Positions 37,121 to 44,917 of a stretch of DNA of 64,000 nt are shown here, in pieces. The DNA is from Chitinophaga sp. GbtcB8. GTDB taxonomy: Bacteria; Bacteroidota; Bacteroidia; Chitinophagales; Chitinophagaceae. Position 1 is the stretch's first letter. Each line of letters starts with the position of its first letter. The notes beneath the pieces are model-generated. The model had not been told where the DNA came from. It did no database searches and saw only the letters and a program-made list of their open reading frames with translations. The stretch is from NCBI RefSeq assembly GCF_019091455.1, contig NZ_JAGXJN010000029.1, forward strand, positions 49,171-113,170, given 5' to 3'. A program made the translations under genes and the position numbers.

Positions 37121-39994
37121 TTAAAACCTGCGCTGCAGTGTTACATAAATATCATACTGGTTCTGGAAATTGGTATCGCTGATCTTTTGATTGATCCAGG
37201 TACCATATAAGCCCACTGTAGTGCGGTATTTAAATGTTTTCTGGTAACCCGCGCCCACGCTGCGCGTAAGCAGGCCGGATAGTTTGGGGAACTGTATCAG
37301 GCGGCTGCGGTCATCCGGCGAGGTGCCCAGGCCTGCTATAAACGAAATATAGTCCTGCCCGTGGTTCATATAATAACGGGTGGTCAGGTTAAAAGAAGTA
37401 TAGAAGTCCGGCGAATCACTGATGAAATATGCCCGCAGGTTCACATAAAAATCTTTGAATGTTTTGCCTAATGATGCCACACCGGAAATTACGTTGCCGC
37501 TGTCTGCCTGCTGCAGGTAACGTGCGCCCAGCTCCGCTTCCACATCATGCTTAAAGGTTTTAAATAAAGAGTAGGCCAGCCTTACTTTTGGAAATACCAG
37601 CTCATTGGAATAGCTGGCCAGCGCATAGGAGTATAGCTGTTTGTTGTGCGTGTAATACAGCTCTGCTTCGCCCATTAATCCGGTGCCCTGTTCCCGCCCG
37701 GCGTAGTTTAACCGCGCAGCATAGGAGCCCCGTTTAAAAAAATGCCGGTATTCCAGGGTGGCAATGTTGTACTTATTATCGTTGTAGTCATAGCTGGAAT
37801 GCAGGAAGAACATACCAAACTGGTTCTTCAGTGTTTTGCTTTGCAAAAAGTCTGCATAATCAATATTGGCGGCACTGCCCTGCAGCTTCACTACAGAATC
37901 TGCTGCTGCGGCAGCCTGCGCATACTCCTTTTTATTTTCCAGGGTAATGGCTCTTTTCTGTAAAAAGGCTACATTATCAGGGTAGTAATGTATGCCCCGG
38001 TTGGCATATAGCAGCGCGCTGTCATATGCCTGCCTGCCGTTTAAAATATTAATGCTGTATAACAGGGCCAGGGAATCCCGGCTATTTACGGCCAGCACCT
38101 GGCTAAAAGCCTGCAGGGCGCTGTCCGGCGTATTGTTCCGCTGGTAGCTGGTACCGGCTGCCAGCAAATTCTCCGTATAGGCGTTGCGGTATTTGGTGGA
38201 AAAAGGGTAGCGCTGCATTAAGGCGTAAGTGATAGCGCCGGCTTCCTCATAGCGTTTCATATCTGTGAGCAGGCCGGCTTTTTTCAGCAGCAGGTCTTTA
38301 TCGTCCGGATGGTATCCGAGGGCCAGGTTGGCGTAGTGCAAAGCGCTGTCAGGCCGCTGCCGGGCACTTTCCAGGTTAATGAGGTAGTTCAGCGCTTCTG
38401 CGTTATCCGGCTGTTGGGCCAGTACGGCCTGCAGCTGTAAACGTGCCATATCATACTCTTCTGCCTGCATTAATATGCGGCCGGCTGTTAAACGGGTATC
38501 TGTAAGCATACCGCTGTACCTGGGATCATTGGGATATTGGGCCAGCAGCGCAGCGGTTATATCTGCTGCTTCATCATACCGCCCCATATCCGCCAATATG
38601 TTGGATTTCTTTAGCAGAAAGCGGGTGTTATCCGGGTAAGTGTTCAGCGCCTGGTTCAGCACCTGTAAGGCGCGGGCAGGATTTTTTTGTACCAGGTAGG
38701 TGTTGGTAAGCATATCCAGTGCTACAGTATCAGCAGGAGCAGCCTGCAGGGCCATCTCAAATTCAGAGAGGGCCAGGTCATATTGCTGCTGCGCCAGGTA
38801 ATCCCGTCCGCTGGCCACTTTCAGGCTTACATAGCGGTTCTTCAGATCTGCAGATGAGGGGTTGCTTTGCCGCAGCCGCCCGGTAAGCGCAGCTGCTTCC
38901 GTAAATTTGCGGTCGCTTTCCAGCACATCTATTTTTAATCCCAGCAAACGCTGATCATTAGGGTTTTGTTTCAGTCCCCGGTTAATCCATGCCAGCGCTT
39001 CCCGGTATGCTCCCCTGGACATGCTTAGCCCAATTACTTTATCCAGCGCCTCCCGGTTACCTGCATCTTTTCCCAGTATGTTTTGGTATAACAGGTAAGG
39101 GTCTGTTTGTGCATAGTAGGCTGCAGCCTCCATACGCAGGGATACATCCATACCGCGGGCTTTGGCATCATTGGGATAATATTTCAGCACCTGCTGCAGC
39201 ACGCCCAGCGCATCTGCATAGCTGTGCATGTCCTGCAGCAGTGACAGCTTGCGCATCAGCAGCTCGTAAGATGATGGATTGGTGACCAGCGCAGCATTCA
39301 CCTGTTCCAGTGCAGGAGAAAAGTTACCGGAACGTATATACATGTTAGTGATGGCGGTTTTGGCTTCCTCGTTATCCGGCTCCATCATCAGCGCTTTTTC
39401 ATAGCTGCTGCGCGCCAGGTTAGTATTGCCCCTGGCCCGGAAATAGTTGCCGGAAAGCAGGTAGTGGCCGGTATAGGCATTGCGCACCGTAGTATCTTCC
39501 GGGTAGGTATTCAGCAGGGTAGTGGCATACGCATCGCCCTTGTAAAAGTTGGCGGCTGCATCCAGCACGCTTAGTTTCTTTAACATCAGGTCGTGGTCAT
39601 TGGGAAAATAACCCAAGCCCTGATCTGCATAACAGGAGGCTTCCTCGTATTTCTTTTCAGACAGCTCTATATTGATCGCGTAAAAGTAAGCATCGCGGTA
39701 GCGCGGGGCAGCTGCCAGCACCTGTTTTACATACTTTCTGGCCAGATCGTTCTGCCCGGTAAGCATGTACAGGTGGCCCAGCAGCAGCTGCTGGTCTGTC
39801 ATATCCGGTTGTTTGGCCAGCGCCTGTTTGGATATTTCAATAGCCTGTTTATAATTTTGCGCTTTGGTTTGCCGTACTGCTTCATTGTACAATTCCTCTG
39901 CATCCTTCCCCTTTTTTCCAAATAGCTGGGCCGTGGCCGGCAGATAGCTGCACAACATCACAACCGGTAACAGGTATTTTATAACACTCCGCAT
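37121..39994 (-). CDS. TPR protein with C-terminal YaiO-type outer-membrane barrel
   Basis: A 957-residue exported protein: signal peptide about 1-22, then roughly 18 to 20 TPR-like helical hairpins up to about residue 720, then a beta-barrel of the YaiO family (about 725-957) ending in the outer-membrane signature Phe (TLQRRF). Alternating hydrophobic strands such as NIATLEYRHFFKRGSYAARLNYAG and FYTSFNLTTRYYMN are clear. A periplasmic TPR superhelix joined to an outer-membrane barrel is the plan of PgaA and BcsC, which guide and export polysaccharide. It lies 15 bases after the GT2 genes, consistent with the exporter of their product. Confidence 0.87.
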   Translation of the reverse strand: MRSVIKYLLPVVMLCSYLPATAQLFGKKGKDAEELYNEAVRQTKAQNYKQAIEISKQALAKQPDMTDQQLLLGHLYMLTGQNDLARKYVKQVLAAAPRYRDAYFYAINIELSEKKYEEASCYADQGLGYFPNDHDLMLKKLSVLDAAANFYKGDAYATTLLNTYPEDTTVRNAYTGHYLLSGNYFRARGNTNLARSSYEKALMMEPDNEEAKTAITNMYIRSGNFSPALEQVNAALVTNPSSYELLMRKLSLLQDMHSYADALGVLQQVLKYYPNDAKARGMDVSLRMEAAAYYAQTDPYLLYQNILGKDAGNREALDKVIGLSMSRGAYREALAWINRGLKQNPNDQRLLGLKIDVLESDRKFTEAAALTGRLRQSNPSSADLKNRYVSLKVASGRDYLAQQQYDLALSEFEMALQAAPADTVALDMLTNTYLVQKNPARALQVLNQALNTYPDNTRFLLKKSNILADMGRYDEAADITAALLAQYPNDPRYSGMLTDTRLTAGRILMQAEEYDMARLQLQAVLAQQPDNAEALNYLINLESARQRPDSALHYANLALGYHPDDKDLLLKKAGLLTDMKRYEEAGAITYALMQRYPFSTKYRNAYTENLLAAGTSYQRNNTPDSALQAFSQVLAVNSRDSLALLYSINILNGRQAYDSALLYANRGIHYYPDNVAFLQKRAITLENKKEYAQAAAAADSVVKLQGSAANIDYADFLQSKTLKNQFGMFFLHSSYDYNDNKYNIATLEYRHFFKRGSYAARLNYAGREQGTGLMGEAELYYTHNKQLYSYALASYSNELVFPKVRLAYSLFKTFKHDVEAELGARYLQQADSGNVISGVASLGKTFKDFYVNLRAYFISDSPDFYTSFNLTTRYYMNHGQDYISFIAGLGTSPDDRSRLIQFPKLSGLLTRSVGAGYQKTFKYRTTVGLYGTWINQKISDTNFQNQYDIYVTLQRRF

Positions 39995-40009
39995 GTATAA
40001 CAGTTTGGT

Positions 40010-41506
40010 CTAAGCAGCAGTCGTTTTTTTCTGTCCAAAACCCTGGCGCTGCATATTTCCCCAGGTATGTTTTTTTCCTACAATAAAGAAATAATATCCG
40101 CGCAGCGCAAAGAACACGATCAGCGGATGATATACGAATGGTTCCAGGAAAGCCATCAGCGCCAGTCCCATTACCTCTTTCCAGGTTTTATAATAACGGT
40201 AGGTCATCTGGTCCCACCAGATAGCCAGGGTAGTGATCATTACGGAATAGAGGTACACAAACAACAGCAGTATGGTAGCAAAGGGCCAGTTAATATGGTT
40301 GGTGATGATCAGGTAGATGTAATACAGGATACCCGTAAATTCAATAATAGGCGCCAGGAACTCAAAGAACAGGTTATACGGCAGCACCACCATGCCTAAA
40401 CGTTTATACCGCGGGTTAAAGATCACCTTGCGGTGTATGGTCATGATCTCTGCCAGGCCGCGCCCCCAGCGGGTACGCTGCCTGCTGAACACTTTGAGGT
40501 TAGGCGGCCCTTCTGTCCAGCACTGGGAGGTAGGGATGTAACGCACGGCGTATTTCAGCTTATTATCTATCATGTAGGTGCACATGCGCGTTACAATATC
40601 CATATCCTCCGCAAAGGATTTGCTGTCGTAACCGCCGGCTTTAATAGCAATTTCTTTATCAAACAATCCCAAACCGCCGGATACGTTGGGCACGCAGTTA
40701 ATAAGGCTCCAGCCCATTTTACCCAGCACATAGGCGCGTATATATTCCATTTCCTGGAAGCGGGGCAGCCAGTGCCGGGGCGGCCGCACACGGGTTATTA
40801 CGCCTTCATCCACCTCGCAGGAGTTGGCCAGGCGCAGGGTAGCGCCTGTGGCTATTACCCGAATGCTGTCTTCCACCACATGCACATACCCGCATTCCGG
40901 GCAGGGCTCGCCTACTTCCCTGATCTTTTTGTTCTCCTCATCCATAAAGGGTTTGATCATGCGCAGCAGCGTATCTTTTTCAATAATGCTGTCCACATCC
41001 GTACACAGGAAATAAGCATAGGCAGCCGCGTTAATGCCGGCATTGGAGGCATCTGCCTTACTTTTACCATTCACCTTATCAATCACTACCAGCTTATCAT
41101 AGGCGGTATTAACGGACTTGAATACACGTTTTACAGGCTGGGATTGTATGCGTTCATTATAGGCAAAAACCACTTCTGTAAGCTGGAACTCGTTAATAAG
41201 CTTTTCCAGCGTATCATCCGTGCTGCCGTCATTTACAATGATCACTTCAAAAACAGGATAGTTCAGCGTAAGCAGCGACCGTACATTGGAGATAATGGTA
41301 ACCCCTTCATTATAGGCCGGTGCAATTACGGAAATGCCCGGCGCCAGGGGCGATTGTACCATAATATTATGATCCACATAACTGTTCTTGCGCTGGTACC
41401 GGATAATGCCCCGCAGGGAAAGCATGGCCAGCAGCGCATACCAGAACAGCATGGTACAGCCATACACAAAAACAAAACCCTCATAAAAATTCTTAATAAA
41501 CTCCAC
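40010..41506 (-). CDS. Membrane GT2 polysaccharide synthase, copy A
   Basis: A 498-residue processive-type family 2 glycosyltransferase. One N-terminal helix (about 12-35), the GT-A domain with SVIAPAYNEG (about 59-68), NDGSTDD, the CTDVDS DxD motif (about 170) and QRTRWGRG (the QxxRW motif, about 345), then three to four C-terminal helices (about 375-475). These match PgaC/BcsA-like synthases, without a PilZ domain. It differs from its neighbour mainly by an insertion of about 23 residues after the DxD motif containing CPECGYVHV, a possible metal knuckle. Starts 23 bases after the paralogue. Confidence 0.92.
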   Translation of the reverse strand: MEFIKNFYEGFVFVYGCTMLFWYALLAMLSLRGIIRYQRKNSYVDHNIMVQSPLAPGISVIAPAYNEGVTIISNVRSLLTLNYPVFEVIIVNDGSTDDTLEKLINEFQLTEVVFAYNERIQSQPVKRVFKSVNTAYDKLVVIDKVNGKSKADASNAGINAAAYAYFLCTDVDSIIEKDTLLRMIKPFMDEENKKIREVGEPCPECGYVHVVEDSIRVIATGATLRLANSCEVDEGVITRVRPPRHWLPRFQEMEYIRAYVLGKMGWSLINCVPNVSGGLGLFDKEIAIKAGGYDSKSFAEDMDIVTRMCTYMIDNKLKYAVRYIPTSQCWTEGPPNLKVFSRQRTRWGRGLAEIMTIHRKVIFNPRYKRLGMVVLPYNLFFEFLAPIIEFTGILYYIYLIITNHINWPFATILLLFVYLYSVMITTLAIWWDQMTYRYYKTWKEVMGLALMAFLEPFVYHPLIVFFALRGYYFFIVGKKHTWGNMQRQGFGQKKTTAA

Positions 41507-41529
41507 GCGCGTTCAATTGGTTTTTATGG

Positions 41530-42993
41530 TTAAACGGCGGCTGTTTTGGCGCCAGGCACATTTTGCCGGAAGCCCCGCCGCTGCATGTTGCCCCAGGTAC
41601 TTTTCTTCCCCGTCAGGAAGTAATAATATCCCCGCAGGGAGAATAATACGATCAACGGGTGATACAGGAAAAATTCCATAAAGGGCGTCATACACAGGTA
41701 AGCCACTTCTTTCCAGGTGCGGTAATACCGGAAGGTAAGCTGGTCCCACAGGATGGCGATGGTAGTGATCATCACCGAATACGTATATACGAATACCAGC
41801 AGCATAACAGCGGTAGGCCAGTTGATCTGCCCCAGGCATATCATGACGATATAATAGATGATACCGGTCACCTCCACCAGGGGCGCCAGCAGCTCAAAAA
41901 AGAAATTATAGGGGAAAATGATGAGGCCCATTTTTCCATACCGCGGGTTCAGGAACATGCCAAAATGGGAAAACATCAGCTGCGCCAAACCTCTTGACCA
42001 GCGGGTACGCTGCCGGTTAAAGATCTTTACGGATTCCGGGGCCTCGGTCCAGCAAAGGGTTTTGGGAATATAACGGATGGCGTAGTTGATCTTATTATCA
42101 TGCGCATACCGGCACATGCGGGTCATCAGCTCCATATCCTCGCCAAAAGAGCTATGATCGTAGCCGCCGCTGCGGATGGCCACTTCCTTATCAAACAATC
42201 CCAAACCGCCGGATACATTGGGCACGCAGTTCAATAAGCTCCAGCCCATTTTGCCCAGTACAAAAGCGCGGATGTATTCCACTTCCTGGAAGCGGGGCAG
42301 CAGCTGCCGGGGCGGCCGCATGCGCGTCATTACGCCCTGGTCAAACTCGCAGGAGTTGGCAATGCGTAAGGTAGCGCCGGTAGCAATCACCCGTTTGGTG
42401 CCTTCCTGCATTACAGGTTTAATAAGCTCCAGCAGGGTGTTTTTATCCAGTATGCAATCCACATCCGTACATACAAAATAGTTATAGCTGGCCGCGTTAA
42501 TACCGGCATTCACTGCATCCGCCTTGCTTTTGCCATTTACTTTGTCAATGATCATCAGCTGCGCATACGCCGGGTTAGTGGATTTAAAGATCTTGCGTAC
42601 CGGCTGTGTTTTTATTTTCACGTTGTAGGCAAAATCAACCTGCACCAGCTCAAATTCCGTGATCAGCTGTTCCAGGCTGTTATCCGTACTGCCATCGTTC
42701 ACAATAATGATCTCATATTTGGGATAGTTCAGTGTAAGCAGGGAGCGTACGTTATAAATAATGGTAAGGCCTTCATTGTAAGCCGGCGCCAGCACGGTAA
42801 TACCCGGCGCCAGGGGTGAGCTGTTGAGCATATTGCCTTGCCCCAGCTTGTCTTTGCGGGCATAGGCGCGCACCGCTATCATAGAAAAAACAGCCAGCAT
42901 GGCATAAATAAACAACAGCACCGTTCCATATACAAAAACGCTGCTCTCATAGATCCGTCCTATGGTTTGCCAAAAGCTCATGCTGCCGTTCAA
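41530..42993 (-). CDS. Membrane GT2 polysaccharide synthase, copy B
   Basis: A 487-residue paralogue of the next gene, similar along the whole length (for example the blocks around VNGKSKADA, PNVSGGLGLFDKE and RYYRTWKEV are nearly identical), so the pair arose by tandem duplication. It has the same helix layout and the PAYNEG, CTDVDC and QRTRWSRG motifs needed for catalysis, and lacks the Cys-containing insertion. It overlaps the HEAT-repeat gene by 4 bases. Both copies look catalytically intact, so they may make a polymer of two sugars or form a heteromeric synthase. Confidence 0.92.
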   Translation of the reverse strand: MNGSMSFWQTIGRIYESSVFVYGTVLLFIYAMLAVFSMIAVRAYARKDKLGQGNMLNSSPLAPGITVLAPAYNEGLTIIYNVRSLLTLNYPKYEIIIVNDGSTDNSLEQLITEFELVQVDFAYNVKIKTQPVRKIFKSTNPAYAQLMIIDKVNGKSKADAVNAGINAASYNYFVCTDVDCILDKNTLLELIKPVMQEGTKRVIATGATLRIANSCEFDQGVMTRMRPPRQLLPRFQEVEYIRAFVLGKMGWSLLNCVPNVSGGLGLFDKEVAIRSGGYDHSSFGEDMELMTRMCRYAHDNKINYAIRYIPKTLCWTEAPESVKIFNRQRTRWSRGLAQLMFSHFGMFLNPRYGKMGLIIFPYNFFFELLAPLVEVTGIIYYIVMICLGQINWPTAVMLLVFVYTYSVMITTIAILWDQLTFRYYRTWKEVAYLCMTPFMEFFLYHPLIVLFSLRGYYYFLTGKKSTWGNMQRRGFRQNVPGAKTAAV

Positions 42994-44135
42994 AATTTAA
43001 TCAAAGGATTCATGCAATGTTTCAGGATGCGTTTGTTTTCCGCAGTAGCGGTATCCACCAGCTCGGTGATCAGGTTTTTGGCTGCCCATTGATTCTTGAT
43101 CAGTGATTTGGCGGCGTTCTTGCGCAGATCAAAATCGGTGGAGTGTAAAAATTCCTGCCGCAGAAAATCCACGTGTTTGCCGCTGCTAACACGGCCCATC
43201 AGCTTCAGGATCTCTATCTGGCAGTTCAGCGGCTGGCTGTTGTACATGCGTATCAGCTTATCTTCCACTTCCGCTATCTGCATTTTGCCCAGGCAGTTAA
43301 TGGCATCGGCCCGCAGGTAATGGTCGCGCGTATCCAGCAGCTTTTCAACGGCCGGCACTGCGCTGATCTGGTTGTAATGCACTACCAGCTTCAGGCAGAA
43401 AGAGATAATGCTTTTATTGGATGAGTAGGTGATCCATTGTGCAAAATTGGGAATAGCAATTTTTTCCGTAGTGGAAATAATACGGAACAATTCCACCTGG
43501 TCCCATAACAGCAGCGGTTCTGTAGCCAGGTCAAAGAACTTGAAGGGCTCGTTCTTACTCAGTTTAATATACGCATGCCGGGCGGCCGCACGCAGCTCGC
43601 GGTTGCGGCTGTTGGTAAGCGGCAGAATGGTAACATCGGCTATGGACATGTTCATGCTGGTAAGCTCCGCCATGGCCTGCACCTTTTTATCCCATTTGCG
43701 CGACTTCATTTTTTTCAGGGATTCTTTATCCAGCTCCAGCTGTATGTACAGGTTGCGCAGCTGCTCGCCCATAATACCGCTTACATTATTGCGGTAGTGT
43801 ATCAGCCGGTCTATCAGCGCCTGCCGCGCCCAGCGTTTGCGGAACACAGGCTGGTGAAAAGCATCTGCCGCCACGGGAATTTCTTCAGCATCTTCATGGA
43901 TAAGCGCCTCGTTCATCAATACATTATCCAGCAGCAGCTGGTCAATGAGCGGGTGCAGCTTAGCCAGCTTTTTTTCATGCCGGTGGCCTTTATAGCGGCC
44001 TATGAGTATAGACAGGTAAGCAGTAATAGTGCAGGTAACGGCAATAAATATAAATACGCATGCGATCTGGATGATCAGCGGCGCATACCTAAGGTTATAT
44101 AGGACAGATGTAAAAAATACAGGTAACACATTCAT
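42990..44135 (-). CDS. Membrane-anchored HEAT-repeat protein
   Basis: A 381-residue protein with one N-terminal membrane helix (about 18-45, APLIIQIACVFIFIAVTCTITAYLSILIG) followed by a basic segment, which places the rest in the cytoplasm. Residues about 150-375 are helical HEAT-like repeats (VQAMAELTSMNMSIADVTILPL, YLRADAINCLGKMQIAEVEDKL, FDLRKNAAKSLIKNQW). No catalytic motif is seen. Its 4-base overlap with a polysaccharide synthase gene suggests a scaffold or regulatory subunit of the synthase, perhaps reading the response regulator encoded just upstream. Confidence 0.82.
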   Translation of the reverse strand: MNVLPVFFTSVLYNLRYAPLIIQIACVFIFIAVTCTITAYLSILIGRYKGHRHEKKLAKLHPLIDQLLLDNVLMNEALIHEDAEEIPVAADAFHQPVFRKRWARQALIDRLIHYRNNVSGIMGEQLRNLYIQLELDKESLKKMKSRKWDKKVQAMAELTSMNMSIADVTILPLTNSRNRELRAAARHAYIKLSKNEPFKFFDLATEPLLLWDQVELFRIISTTEKIAIPNFAQWITYSSNKSIISFCLKLVVHYNQISAVPAVEKLLDTRDHYLRADAINCLGKMQIAEVEDKLIRMYNSQPLNCQIEILKLMGRVSSGKHVDFLRQEFLHSTDFDLRKNAAKSLIKNQWAAKNLITELVDTATAENKRILKHCMNPLIKF

Positions 44136-44202
44136 TTTTCAGTAGGATCAGTTATAACAGTGCCTGGCATACCGGCTAAAGCACCGGCAGCAAGCCACAT
44201 GC

Positions 44203-44580
44203 CTATTTATATTGCATGAGCAATCTTTTTACGCGGATCAGTAATTCACCGGGCATTACCGGCTTTTTCAAAAAATCGTCGGCACCCAGCTTAAAACCTT
44301 CCAGCACCATATCCTCATTGCCCGCATTGGAAACAATGATCACCGGGATGGGCTTACCTTCTTTACGGTTCTTTACCTTGCTGATGATCTCAAAACCACT
44401 GGCGTAAGGCATTAATATATCTGTAATAATGAGGTCATAATCATAACCGGTGTCATCCAGCTTTTGAAAGGCCTCTTTACCGTTGGTAACATGGTCTATG
44501 CGGTATTCCTCCCGGTGCAGGATCCTCTCAACAATCTTTGGCATGACTTCATCATCTTCAACTAATAAGATCTTATTCAT
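44203..44580 (-). CDS. Stand-alone response regulator (CheY-like)
   Basis: A 125-residue single receiver with all key residues: the acidic pair Glu8-Asp9-Asp10, phospho-acceptor Asp54 (LIITDILMP), Ser/Asn at the fourth strand (IIVSN) and the KKP Lys near 106. It has no output domain, so it should act by protein contact. It is the first gene of the polysaccharide operon, 67 bases before the HEAT-repeat gene, and faces a divergent hybrid kinase, the likely phospho-donor. It may switch synthesis on at protein level. Confidence 0.93.
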   Translation of the reverse strand: MNKILLVEDDEVMPKIVERILHREEYRIDHVTNGKEAFQKLDDTGYDYDLIITDILMPYASGFEIISKVKNRKEGKPIPVIIVSNAGNEDMVLEGFKLGADDFLKKPVMPGELLIRVKRLLMQYK

Positions 44581-44917
44581 GTTGGCAGTTTTGGAATACC
44601 CCTATCGTTCACTGTATTCATAGAGTAGGGATTGTGGTGATGCATTAATTTTTTTAATAAACCGTTATCCGGTTAAAACAAGTATCAGTTCGGTATCCTA
44701 ACGAGAAATTTTATCGAATATAAGCCATCGTAGCAAAAAAAAAAATATTACTCTTGTTTTACAACAAGGCGTGACGGCCTTTTTGGCGGATTGAGCATTA
44801 AGGGTGCTGAATGATAAAATGCAATCGAATGTTTGTATAACATTAAATTAACTGATATTTTTAAGTATATATTTGTCCATCACGAATTGATCATTTCCAC
44901 TAGTTGGCGCCATATAT
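44581..44917. other. Divergent control region of exopolysaccharide operon and kinase set
   Basis: About 337 AT-rich bases without a gene between the divergent response regulator and hybrid kinase. It contains an 11-base A-tract (44735-44745), a 6-bp hairpin CTTGTT / AACAAG at 44753-44768 that on the minus strand is followed by that T-tract and so resembles a terminator or attenuator, and a TATATTTG box at 44868-44875 for the plus strand. Confidence 0.5.
44868..44875 (+). promoter_or_regulatory. Bacteroidota-type -7 box for the hybrid kinase
   Basis: TATATTTG fits TAnnTTTG, 42 bases before the kinase start. No clear -33 TTTG at 18-21 bases upstream. Confidence 0.4.

Noticed and set aside
40433..41533. 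Long plus-strand reading frame (366 codons) opposite GT2 copy A
   Set aside because: It lies antisense to a clear, motif-complete synthase, has no family resemblance and mirrors its codon bias.
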